DNA of 64,000 nt, from the NCBI RefSeq assembly GCF_001975825.1, contig NZ_MTKN01000007.1:73931-137930 (forward strand). Reading direction: 5' to 3'. The position numbers and the translations under genes are program-made. Numbering within the stretch: the first letter of the stretch is position 1; every line of letters begins with the position of its first letter. The notes under the pieces were generated by a model that made no database searches, was not told where the DNA came from, and worked only from the letters and a program-made list of their open reading frames with translations. Origin of the DNA: [Flexibacter] sp. ATCC 35208 (lineage in GTDB: Bacteria; Bacteroidota; Bacteroidia; Chitinophagales; Chitinophagaceae). Shown one piece after another: positions 32,345-40,560 of this stretch.

Positions 32345-35300
32345 TTAGAAGTTTAACTTTAATGAACCCAGCCACTGACGTGGTGAAGAGTAAGTGGCAT
32401 AAGAGATACCGCCGGTAGTGGCACCACCCTGTCCCTGTGCAGCACCACTGATGGTGGCTTCAGGATCAAAACTGGATGCACTGAAGTTCAGCGGATTCAC
32501 AGCCATAAAGCCAATCACTACAGAACGTACCCTGTTGTTCAGCTTACTACCCTTCAGCGTATAGCTCATACCGATCGTCCTTACTTTGATAAAGTCCGTC
32601 TTTTCTACAAAGCGGTTTGTAAAGTTCAGCCAGTTAGTACGACCGTTCTTTGTAATCTCCGCCTGTGGAATACCTTCATTGGAAGCGCTGTAATAAAAGC
32701 GGAACTGACGGTCGAAAGAGTTGGCATAAGCCCCTTTCTGATAGTCAGCATTCGCAAATACTTCCAGGTCTTTAAAGCGGAAGTTCAGACCCATGCTACC
32801 AAACAGGTTAGGAATAGTCGTGCCCAGGTACTGCTGTGCGGTTGTAGAAGCGAGTGTACCATCGGCTGCAAATACACCTTTGTTCCCTCTCAGGTAACCA
32901 ATAGCATATCCTTCCTGTACCACTGTCTGAATCGTTCTGGCACTAAAACCGTTGATGTTAAATGCAGCCACACCACCGCTGCTTTGCACCTTATTATACA
33001 GGGTATTCACAGATGCATTCAGGCGAAGGGAAGTATTCTTTGTCTCAATAGGTACTACCACAAAGTTGAATTCAAAACCACGGTTCAGGATCTTACCTAC
33101 GTTGTAAAGCTGAGATTGTGTCTGTCCGCTCGAAGGCGTAGCAGGTACATAAAACAGGGCATTGTTCGTCAATGAATGATAATAACCTGCGGACAATAAG
33201 ATCCGGTCATGCACAAAACCCAGGTCCAAAGCACCTTCTGTGGTCTGCGTCTTTTCAGGCTTCAGGTTATCATTACCCGGCTGACCAAAATACGCTGCCT
33301 GTTGATTTTGATAACCACTGAAAGCAATGGTACGCTGATTGGCAAAAGCAGTCGGCAGATTCCCGGCTACCCCAAAGCTTCCTCTCAGTTTCGCAGAAGA
33401 GATCACTTTGGAGACGGCGTCGAACCAGGGTTCTGCACCAGGTATATAGGACAATCCTACTTTAGGATAATATTGCACACCAATGTTTTTACCAAATGCA
33501 GGATTTCCATCACCTCTTACACCCATATCGAGAAAGAGTTTATTTTTAAAGCCCACATTCTCCTGCAGGTACATACCGTAGTTCACCACCTCTAAATAAT
33601 ATTCATCGCTGGTTTTGGTAGCGGCACCGGTTATGATCTGTGCACCATCACGGATATTACTACCTATATATTGGATCTGCTGATCTTCGTTGCGGAAGTA
33701 CTGGCCACCGGCAGTGGTTACAAAGGAGAAGTCTCTCCACTTAGCCTGGTACTGGCCATTCAGTTCCAGGGTGATACCCATGTACTTTCTGTCCGTATTG
33801 CTCACGCTACCCTGATCTACCACATTTGCATTCGTGGTAACAGACAGGTATTGGTTTGTAGTGATCACCTGATTGCGCATCACACGATAATCAATACCAC
33901 CCGTTGCTTTGAACACGAGGTTCTTAAGGGGAGAATATTTAAATACCTGTGAAGTCTGGAAACGGTTTACCTTAATACTGTTGTTCTGCAATTGTTCTGC
34001 TTCGTCTACATATGCTTTCATCTTCGCATAGGAAGCGGCAGACAATGTATCGATCACAGGACTGAACTTAGGACCGGTGATGGCGCTTGCACCACTCTCT
34101 GCAAACCATAATCCTGTATAGCCACCCTGGTTACCATTCCTGTTACGTTTGTAGTTATTATTGATATAGGTAAAGCTGCTTTCGTAAGTGACTTTCTTAC
34201 CCAGTGCGGCACGGAAACCGCTGGAAAAGTCTACACGTTTGTTCCTGTTCTGGTCATAGATCTGTACACCCTGGCTATTCATATAGTTGCCGGAAAAACT
34301 GTACCCAAAGTTGTCCTTACCGCCATTGATCGCGAGGTGTTGTTTCTGATAAAAACCATTCTGGAACAGCAGATCTTTGGTACGTTTGAAGTGCAGGAAA
34401 TCGGCGGTAGGTGTTTCAACCCCCATCTGTGTTTCGGCAGTCACGTCAGTTCTGTCAGAACCGCCTTTTTTTGTAAAGATCTGGATCACCCCATTTGCCG
34501 CATCAGAACCATACATTGTTGTAGCAGCACCACCGTTGATGTACTCGATCTTTTCAATATTGTCCATGGGAATGTCTGCGATAGAGCTCACAGCAGCACC
34601 GGTAGCAGACCCACCACCGAGTTTGGAAGCAGTATTCAGGTTATCCATTCTCACACCATCCACATAAATAATGGGTGTAGAGTTCACAAAGGCGGAATTT
34701 ACACCTCTTGCACGGATGATGGAGGTAGCACCTGCCTGACCACCAGTAAGGCGGATCTGGGCATTTGGAAGACGTGACTGAAGGATCTGATCGATTCTAC
34801 CGGAAGGTGCCTGATCCAGCTCCTTAGTACCAATAGACACGATGTTTGAGGAGAGTCTTCTCTTGGAGATATCCTGTCCCTGACCGGTCACCACGACTTC
34901 ATCCAGCCCCATACGGTCGGCTTCCAGCTGGAAGTTAAGCGGGGCACCGGCTTTGTCGCGGGTCAGGTTGATTTCAATTTTCCTGTAGCCCAGGGAATAG
35001 ATCACCAAAGTGATCTGCTCCTGATCCTGCGGAAAACGCAGGGAGAATTGACCATCCACACCGGTAGCGGTTCCTGAAGAAGTACCTTTTATGGCAATGC
35101 TCACGCCCGGCAGCATTTCGCCGGTGGTTTTATCACTTACTTTACCAGTGATGGTGATCTGTTGCATGAGCAGGTATTTCTCCGGGTAGGATACCTTGTT
35201 CAGCACGATATATTTCTCATTTACCTGACGGGCTACCACCGGGTAAATATTGAGGATGTCTTTGAGCACATCGCTCACTGACTTATTATTCGCGTGGTAG

Positions 35301-35560
35301 CTGATCCTGCTACTATCGGGAATATTGTCCTGGTTGTACCCGATCACAAAAGCAGATTGCTTTTCGATAAGGGCCAGCACTTCCTTAATAGGTCTGTTAT
35401 CGACCTGGAGGCTGACTTTCACTTCGTGCATAGACTGGCCGGAGCCGGTGGCTGCAAAGGAAATGACCGAAGAAAAGAGTATCAGAAAGCTCGTTAGTCT
35501 CATTTTCAGGGTAAATAGCTTTTTAAACAGGTTGTAATAACCTGAGAAAATTTTTCGCAT
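32345..35560 (-). CDS. SusC/RagA TonB-dependent receptor with STN domain
   Basis: Encodes 1071 aa. The extended N-terminus before the signal (MRKIFSGYYNLFKKLFTLKM) is typical of Chitinophagaceae SusC proteins. An STN domain covers about 45-120 (VSLQVDNRPIKEVLALIEKQ), then a carboxypeptidase-like domain (about 135-215, ITGKVSDKTTGEMLPGVSIA), the plug with ARGVNSAFVNSTPIIYVDGV and TMYGSDAANGVIQIFTKKGG, and the barrel ending RQWLGSLKLNF. It imports the ligand captured by SusD. The FecR and ECF sigma genes lie directly upstream, so ligand binding probably induces the locus through the STN-FecR-sigma route. Confidence 0.96.
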   Translation of the reverse strand: MRKIFSGYYNLFKKLFTLKMRLTSFLILFSSVISFAATGSGQSMHEVKVSLQVDNRPIKEVLALIEKQSAFVIGYNQDNIPDSSRISYHANNKSVSDVLKDILNIYPVVARQVNEKYIVLNKVSYPEKYLLMQQITITGKVSDKTTGEMLPGVSIAIKGTSSGTATGVDGQFSLRFPQDQEQITLVIYSLGYRKIEINLTRDKAGAPLNFQLEADRMGLDEVVVTGQGQDISKRRLSSNIVSIGTKELDQAPSGRIDQILQSRLPNAQIRLTGGQAGATSIIRARGVNSAFVNSTPIIYVDGVRMDNLNTASKLGGGSATGAAVSSIADIPMDNIEKIEYINGGAATTMYGSDAANGVIQIFTKKGGSDRTDVTAETQMGVETPTADFLHFKRTKDLLFQNGFYQKQHLAINGGKDNFGYSFSGNYMNSQGVQIYDQNRNKRVDFSSGFRAALGKKVTYESSFTYINNNYKRNRNGNQGGYTGLWFAESGASAITGPKFSPVIDTLSAASYAKMKAYVDEAEQLQNNSIKVNRFQTSQVFKYSPLKNLVFKATGGIDYRVMRNQVITTNQYLSVTTNANVVDQGSVSNTDRKYMGITLELNGQYQAKWRDFSFVTTAGGQYFRNEDQQIQYIGSNIRDGAQIITGAATKTSDEYYLEVVNYGMYLQENVGFKNKLFLDMGVRGDGNPAFGKNIGVQYYPKVGLSYIPGAEPWFDAVSKVISSAKLRGSFGVAGNLPTAFANQRTIAFSGYQNQQAAYFGQPGNDNLKPEKTQTTEGALDLGFVHDRILLSAGYYHSLTNNALFYVPATPSSGQTQSQLYNVGKILNRGFEFNFVVVPIETKNTSLRLNASVNTLYNKVQSSGGVAAFNINGFSARTIQTVVQEGYAIGYLRGNKGVFAADGTLASTTAQQYLGTTIPNLFGSMGLNFRFKDLEVFANADYQKGAYANSFDRQFRFYYSASNEGIPQAEITKNGRTNWLNFTNRFVEKTDFIKVRTIGMSYTLKGSKLNNRVRSVVIGFMAVNPLNFSASSFDPEATISGAAQGQGGATTGGISYATYSSPRQWLGSLKLNF

Positions 35561-35680
35561 CTTTGATGTAGTTTTTAATGTGAGTTGAATCCGTTAAAAA
35601 TGTGACGTACTGTTAGCAGTGCGTTATCCGCCGGGAGTGTTGCAACCACTTCCGGCTTTTTTCGTACTGCATACGCCTTT

Positions 35681-36628
35681 TTAATTTGTTTTTGGCACTT
35701 GAATGATCACCTGATCTGATTTAATTGTGTATGTAATACCGGTCAGGCCGGCGAGTACTTTCAGTACTTTAGTAAGCGGTTCCCGCGAGAAACTGATTTT
35801 GTAATGCCCACCGTTCTTACCTTCTCCATTCACGATGACAGGTATATTATATTGTCGTTGCAGCTCCTGCCCTATTTCTGCCATGCTGCTGTTATTGAAA
35901 TGAAAGATGTTATTGCGCCATGCACCCGGCATACCGGCATCGGTGTCGGCAATGTCGGAGGTACCGGTTTCAATGTGATGGATGAGGGCTTTATTCGCCG
36001 TGAGACATTCGGCCATGACCTGATTGTTCACTTCATTGGAGATCCTCACCTTACCAGTACTTACACCAATAGCCCAGGTATCTTCTCCCGGCCAGGAGCG
36101 GATATTAAAGGAAGTACCCAATACAGTGGTCCGGATATGTCCGGCATGGATAATAAATGGATGTGTGGCATCGGTAGCAACGGTAAAAAACGCTTCACCG
36201 GTGAGGGTAATGGTACGGTCTTTCCTACCAAAATCACCGGGAATCACTAATGAGGTACCGGCATTCAACTGTACGACAGTACCATCGGGCAGGCGGATAG
36301 TTTTTCTGCTGCCAGCAGGTGTGCTTACCAATTGATCTGCATGAAGAAGGAGCGGTTTCTTTTTAGTGATAAAAAAAGAAAGCGTGGAACCCAGCAGAAT
36401 GAATACTGCGGCAGCAGCGTACCAGTATAGTTTGCGCACACGTGCAGGTGGATTGATTTCCTGTAATACGTTGGAAATTATTTCATCCTTCAGGCGTGCT
36501 TTATCATTTGCAGATAAAGGTGTTTCATTAAAAGAGTCGTACCATGCTTCGACCTGTGCGGCTTCCGCAGGTGTAGCTTTGCCCTGCAGGTACCTGGATA
36601 AAAGGAATTTTAGCTGTTGATTGCTCAT
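35681..36628 (-). CDS. FecR-family anti-sigma factor
   Basis: Encodes 315 aa, standard for the family. A cytosolic part (about 1-80) with the PAEAAQVEAWYDSFN motif is followed by one membrane segment (KLYWYAAAAVFILLGSTLSFFI, about 85-106), the FecR domain (VSTPAGSRKTIRLPDGTVVQLNAGTS, HPFIIHAGHIRTTVLGTSFN) and a C-terminal DUF4974 domain (FSREPLTKVLKVLAGLTGITY). It senses the state of the STN-bearing SusC downstream and controls the ECF sigma encoded 48 bp upstream. Confidence 0.94.
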   Translation of the reverse strand: MSNQQLKFLLSRYLQGKATPAEAAQVEAWYDSFNETPLSANDKARLKDEIISNVLQEINPPARVRKLYWYAAAAVFILLGSTLSFFITKKKPLLLHADQLVSTPAGSRKTIRLPDGTVVQLNAGTSLVIPGDFGRKDRTITLTGEAFFTVATDATHPFIIHAGHIRTTVLGTSFNIRSWPGEDTWAIGVSTGKVRISNEVNNQVMAECLTANKALIHHIETGTSDIADTDAGMPGAWRNNIFHFNNSSMAEIGQELQRQYNIPVIVNGEGKNGGHYKISFSREPLTKVLKVLAGLTGITYTIKSDQVIIQVPKTN

Positions 36629-36676
36629 AACATACTATACATCTCTTCAGCAAAAAAGAAGTACCGGTGAAGTATG

Positions 36677-37273
36677 TTAAGGAATTATGAAGAGTATAAT
36701 AAGGACGATACCGGCGATATCGTTTTGCTCTTTCAGGTAAGTGCGGAGGTAACGTAATGTGATGGAAATATTATTTTTCACGGTCTGTTCAGAGAGGGAA
36801 AGGCGCAGGGCAATTTCCCTGGTAGAGAGTTGCTGGTAGCGGCTCAGGCGATATGGCAGGCAAAGGCGGTCTGGCATGCGGTCCAGGGCTTCATTGACCT
36901 GTTGTTCCAGCTCTTTTGTTTCGAGTAGTTCGATGGCGGAAAAGGTGGTTTGCTGAGGGACGGTTTCTGCAAAAAATTCTTCATTATATATAGGAGTGTG
37001 CGGACGGCTGAAGTGATCAATAATGCAGTAACGGGCAGCGGTGAAGAGGTAGCTGCTAAGGCGACCGTTTTCGTCGGGGGTGATGGTGTCGCGTTTTTTC
37101 CAAATGGTGATGAAGATCTCCTGTAGGATGTCTTTTGTGTCGTCTTCCTGCTTCAGGCGGGCGTGAATATGGGCATACAGCTCTTCCCAATACCTGTTTA
37201 CCAATGCAGCGAAGGCCTGCTGATCCCCAGTTTTAATGAATGCTAGTAGTTGGCTGTCCGGATACTTTTCCAT
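36677..37273 (-). CDS. ECF sigma factor with hydrophobic C-terminal tail
   Basis: About 198 aa from the Met at 37273; an in-frame ATG at 37285 would add four residues. A TATGTTTG -7-like sequence lies at 37290-37283, which would overlap the first ATG, so the later one is preferred, though that promoter would leave almost no leader. Regions 2 (AFAALVNRYWEELYAHIHAR, DTKDILQEIFITIWKKRDTI) and 4 (RLCLPYRLSRYQQLSTREIA, then LRLSLSEQTVKNNISITLRY) are both complete, unlike the sigma at 11817. After region 4 the protein ends in IAGIVLIILFIIP, long enough to touch or insert in a membrane. It leads the FecR-SusC-SusD-phosphodiesterase series and probably directs its transcription. Confidence 0.93.
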   Translation of the reverse strand: MEKYPDSQLLAFIKTGDQQAFAALVNRYWEELYAHIHARLKQEDDTKDILQEIFITIWKKRDTITPDENGRLSSYLFTAARYCIIDHFSRPHTPIYNEEFFAETVPQQTTFSAIELLETKELEQQVNEALDRMPDRLCLPYRLSRYQQLSTREIALRLSLSEQTVKNNISITLRYLRTYLKEQNDIAGIVLIILFIIP

Positions 37274-37320
37274 ATTAGGATACAAACATACTCACCGGAT
37301 GTAAACTGAATATTAAGTTT

Positions 37321-37350
37321 AAAAAAGGCCCTCTGTAAAAACAGAGGGCC
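37321..37350 (-). terminator. Rho-independent terminator after the repeat array
   Basis: GGCCCTCTGT (37327-37336) pairs with ACAGAGGGCC (37341-37350), loop AAAA. On the minus strand the T run is the complement of 37321-37326. It would stop transcripts from the gene at 37976 after they cross the repeats and insulates the sigma-factor gene. Confidence 0.85.
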
Positions 37351-37390
37351 CCTTCATCTCAACATTCCATAGTATTTTTAAAAGGATTGA

Positions 37391-37970
37391 TAGCGACTGC
37401 CTGCGATAGCGGTTCCGATTGGATTACCTGCGATAGCAGTTGTCAGTTCCGGATAGGATTACCTGCGATAGCAGCTGTCAGTTCCGATTGGATTACCTGC
37501 GATAGCAGTTGTCAGTTCCGGATAGGATTACCTGCGATAGCAGCTGTCAGTTCCGGATAGGATTACCGGCGATAGCGGTTCCGATTGGATTACCTGCGAT
37601 AGCAGCTATCAGTTCCGGATAGAATTACCTGCGATAGCGGTTCCGATTGGATTACCGGCGATAGCAGCTGTCAGTTCCGGATAAGATTACCTGCGATAGC
37701 GGTTCCGATTGGATTACCGGCGATAGCAGTTGTCAGTTCCGGATAAGATTACCTGCGATAGCGGTTCCGATTGGATTACCGGCGATAGCGGTTGTCAGTT
37801 CCGGATAAGATTACCTGCGATAGCGGTTCCGATTGGATTCCCGACGAGAGTAGTCGTCAGTTACGACTACGTTTACCTGAGACAGCGGTTCGGATTGGAT
37901 TACCAGCGATAGCGGTTGTCAGTTCCGGATAAGATTACCTGCGATAGCGGTTCCGATTGGATTACCTGCA
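37391..37970. repeat. tandem array alternating 27- and 35-bp units
   Basis: The 8-mer GCGATAGC recurs at 37403, 37430, 37465, 37499, 37534, 37569, 37596, 37631, 37658, 37693, 37720, 37755, 37782, 37817, 37906 and 37941. Spacings from 37569 on alternate 27 and 35, giving a 62-bp higher-order unit; near the sigma-factor side three or four 35-bp units run together. The unit around 37835-37890 is degenerate (two sites changed). The short unit is GGTTCCGATTGGATTACC plus the 8-mer region; the long unit contains TGTCAGTTCCGGATA. The array fills most of the 690 bp between the sigma gene and the gene at 37976, ending 6 bp short of that gene's stop codon. It has no conserved reading frame (62 is not a multiple of three) and no unique spacers. 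Confidence 0.93.
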
Positions 37971-37975
37971 GCAGG

Positions 37976-40117
37976 CTATTTAGTAATGACTAATTTTTTT
38001 GTATATGTCTGCACCCCACTCACCTTCAACACATACACACCGGGCGTCAATGCTTTGTTTATATTTATATTATTCTTTCCTTTCACTCCCTGGCGCAATA
38101 CTTCTTTCCCCTGCGTATCATATATTGATATTATCAATGCTTCTTCACTATCAAAGTTGAGAAGACTTACATTAAACGAGGTAGCAGCAGGATTTGGATA
38201 TATTATCACCTCTTTTGTAGCTATCTTTGTAGCAGCTGTGGCAGGGCATGCCACACTTCCTGTAAATGCCATCTGCGTATCTGTAAACCGGGTATAAGCA
38301 CTGTTTACATCCGTATTAGAGGCATCACTGGCACCTTTGCCATCACAATCAGTACGGCCATTATTTGTATGTGGCACCTGCAAATACACACCCGCCGTAC
38401 TACAACTTCCTATTTCCGCATCGCCACCAACGGTTACGCCTGTACCAAAGGTCACCCCCCATTCCATCGCATCGCCTTTTATAATCGCATTGTTGCTCAC
38501 AGTACAATAACTTAACAACGCATTGTCCGTTACCTGCGCGGTACCGGAGTAAGTACCATACCATACATTTGCATTGCCATTGATCACCACACTACCAGAT
38601 ACTGCCGCACTTTCCACCCATGCAAAACCATCTATCCTGGCCGTACCGGAAATATTGCTGGTACCTAATACGATGGCATTAGGACCTACATAAGCCGTAG
38701 AAGCCACAGTTGCTGTATTCGCTACCCAGCCACCACCATTGGAGTGCGCATGTCCATTTGTTTTGTAAGCAGCGCGGAAGGTACTTTGATACCCTTCGGG
38801 TACTGCATTTGCAATACGCAGTTCATAAGGATAACGTTTGATCTTTGGCCATCCCGGCTCCCATACATAAGAAGTATGTGTAGTGGGTGCACCCATCACA
38901 ACCAGGTACAATTTTGATTCATTGCTGTTGAGTTGAAAACTGATCTGGCTTTCATTGGCATTATTCAGGGTACCATAGCGGGAAATCGTGCCATCTGCCA
39001 ATGCGGTGACAAATCCATACCGCCAGCCGGCAGTGCTGTTCACCTCAGTATGTCCTTTGAATTTTACGGTCACCAGTCCGGAACTACAGGTAGGATACAA
39101 AGGGATGATGTTATATCCATAATCCTGTGGTGCAAAAGCATCCGGTACCACATAACGACCGGTAGTGGCATTGATCTGAGTGAGAATAGTATTTAACCGC
39201 CATACATAATGCGGTTCACTGCTGATGAGTGCATCCCGCTGTGCACGGATAATACCGCCAAATCCATTCACCGTATAATCAGCCGTCGGTTCTCTTTTTA
39301 CATATTCAAACATAAAGTCGTTCAGCTGTGATTGGGTCCATCCTTTTAAACGACGATAGGTGATTAAGGGATGTTCGTTGGCAACCGACTCTTTCCAGAG
39401 TCGATTGACCATGGAGATGCCATCGAGTTGCTGTATAGTAAATAATAAACGGAAGGCGTCATAGTGGTGACGGGTGGAGCTATAGTGAAACATGGCTGTT
39501 CCCATCCATCTGGGCATATCGTCTGATGCAAAGCGGGGATACATCTGGGTGCGCATAAAATTGGCATGTGTTTCCCAAAAGAACCCGGCAGGTTCATAAT
39601 TGACATAACCACCACCGACGGTGTTTTCCTGGATGGAGATCATGCCCTGCAGGGAATGGGCGAGTTCATGGCTGATCACCCCTCCATCGCGGGTGGCATT
39701 GGGATGTACCCACATGGCCCCGATGGTGTTGTCGTAAGTACCGCCAAACGCCCAGCCGGTAGGACCATTGGTACCCCAGGTATCGTTCATCACGATAATG
39801 ATCTTGTACTTCCCGAGGTTTTTAGTGGAGGTGTCAGTGCAGAACTTAATCTCGGAGATGTACTTCGTGTAAATCTTTTCCAGGGTGTCGCAAATGGACT
39901 GCGGGTTAAAGGCCAGGTTCGCATCGGAATAATTAGCAGGGTCAGTGCCTACTACACTACCCCAGAAGACAATGAAGTTCGTGGATTGATAAGACCGGGT
40001 GTACGACCAGGTATTCAGAGGGGCCGTTGAGAACTCGGTAGGTATAAATACCGACTTCTGGGCGGCAGCGATGCCTGTAATGAGCAGGCACCATACTAAC
40101 AGTACATGTGTTTTCAT
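37976..40117 (-). CDS. secreted HEXXH protein with hexapeptide-like repeats and T9SS tail
   Basis: Encodes 713 aa. A signal peptide (about 1-19) leads to a DUF6055-like domain with a zincin motif HELAHSLQG (His150, Glu151, His154) and a possible third ligand in GFFWETHANFM. A middle beta-rich part follows, then about residues 455-600 with hexapeptide-like repeats (VANTATVASTAYVGPNAIVL, ARIDGFAWVESAAVSGSVVI), which predict a left-handed beta-helix. The end (about 640-713, VIIYPNPAATSFNVSLLN to TYTKKLVITK) is a type A T9SS sorting domain, so the protein is exported and probably surface-bound. A metallopeptidase role is predicted from the motif only. It stands alone, with the tandem-repeat array touching its 3' end and a divergent promoter region upstream. 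Confidence 0.88.
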   Translation of the reverse strand: MKTHVLLVWCLLITGIAAAQKSVFIPTEFSTAPLNTWSYTRSYQSTNFIVFWGSVVGTDPANYSDANLAFNPQSICDTLEKIYTKYISEIKFCTDTSTKNLGKYKIIIVMNDTWGTNGPTGWAFGGTYDNTIGAMWVHPNATRDGGVISHELAHSLQGMISIQENTVGGGYVNYEPAGFFWETHANFMRTQMYPRFASDDMPRWMGTAMFHYSSTRHHYDAFRLLFTIQQLDGISMVNRLWKESVANEHPLITYRRLKGWTQSQLNDFMFEYVKREPTADYTVNGFGGIIRAQRDALISSEPHYVWRLNTILTQINATTGRYVVPDAFAPQDYGYNIIPLYPTCSSGLVTVKFKGHTEVNSTAGWRYGFVTALADGTISRYGTLNNANESQISFQLNSNESKLYLVVMGAPTTHTSYVWEPGWPKIKRYPYELRIANAVPEGYQSTFRAAYKTNGHAHSNGGGWVANTATVASTAYVGPNAIVLGTSNISGTARIDGFAWVESAAVSGSVVINGNANVWYGTYSGTAQVTDNALLSYCTVSNNAIIKGDAMEWGVTFGTGVTVGGDAEIGSCSTAGVYLQVPHTNNGRTDCDGKGASDASNTDVNSAYTRFTDTQMAFTGSVACPATAATKIATKEVIIYPNPAATSFNVSLLNFDSEEALIISIYDTQGKEVLRQGVKGKNNININKALTPGVYVLKVSGVQTYTKKLVITK

Positions 40118-40265
40118 GAATTGTGTTTTTTAATTGTAACTGGGTTTTAAGGAGTTATAGCATGAGGGTTTGCTATTGATAGGTTTTTCTAAAATTAGGA
40201 GAAATGAGGAGGGAGGGCGGTACGGATATTAACCCGTTCTGGTCCTATCATAACCATATCAAAGC

Positions 40266-40331
40266 TTCGATGCTCCTTCGATGCTCCTTCGATGCTTCTT
40301 CGATACTCCTTCGATATAACTTCGATACTAA
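40266..40331 (+). repeat. six exact-period 11-bp repeats
   Basis: TTCGA recurs at 40266, 40277, 40288, 40299, 40310 and 40321, exactly 11 bp apart. The first two copies are TTCGATGCTCC; later ones drift (TTCGATGCTTC, TTCGATACTCC, TTCGATATAAC, TTCGATACTAA). They lie in the divergent region between the genes at 37976 and 40561. Nearly one helical turn per unit means the repeats face one side of the DNA. Confidence 0.85.
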
Positions 40332-40560
40332 CGGTGCACTTACAGGGCACCAAAAGGGCACTTCATTATCCTCACGATATTATGGTGCCCTTATAATGTA
40401 CTATTGGTAACGAAGCTGTAACGAAGCCACACTATAGCTTTAGCGGGGTTTGCCCGCTTTTCAACACACATTAAATAAAATTATATATACACATTTCCAA
40501 AAACAATCCTCCCATTTCATTATATTGTAAAAATCCAGCACCAAATTTTATCAATTACTT
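40332..40560 (+). promoter_or_regulatory. upstream region of the ATP-grasp operon
   Basis: It contains an inverted repeat GGGCACC (40345-40351)/GGTGCCC (40384-40390), with the extra direct copy AAGGGCAC at 40354-40361 and GTGCCCTT at 40385-40392. After that the sequence is AT-rich to the ATG at 40561. I could not assign a firm TAnnTTTG element, and no short ORF was seen. Confidence 0.4.

Noticed and set aside
37730..37912. 60-aa plus-strand ORF through the repeat array
   Set aside because: It is a chance frame across repeat units whose 62-bp period does not keep phase; the translation is not repeated in register and has no start signal.
37391..37970. CRISPR-like look of the regular repeats
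   Set aside because: The units are back to back and their intervening bases are also repeated, with no unique spacers, no leader and no cas genes; the spacing alternates 27 and 35.
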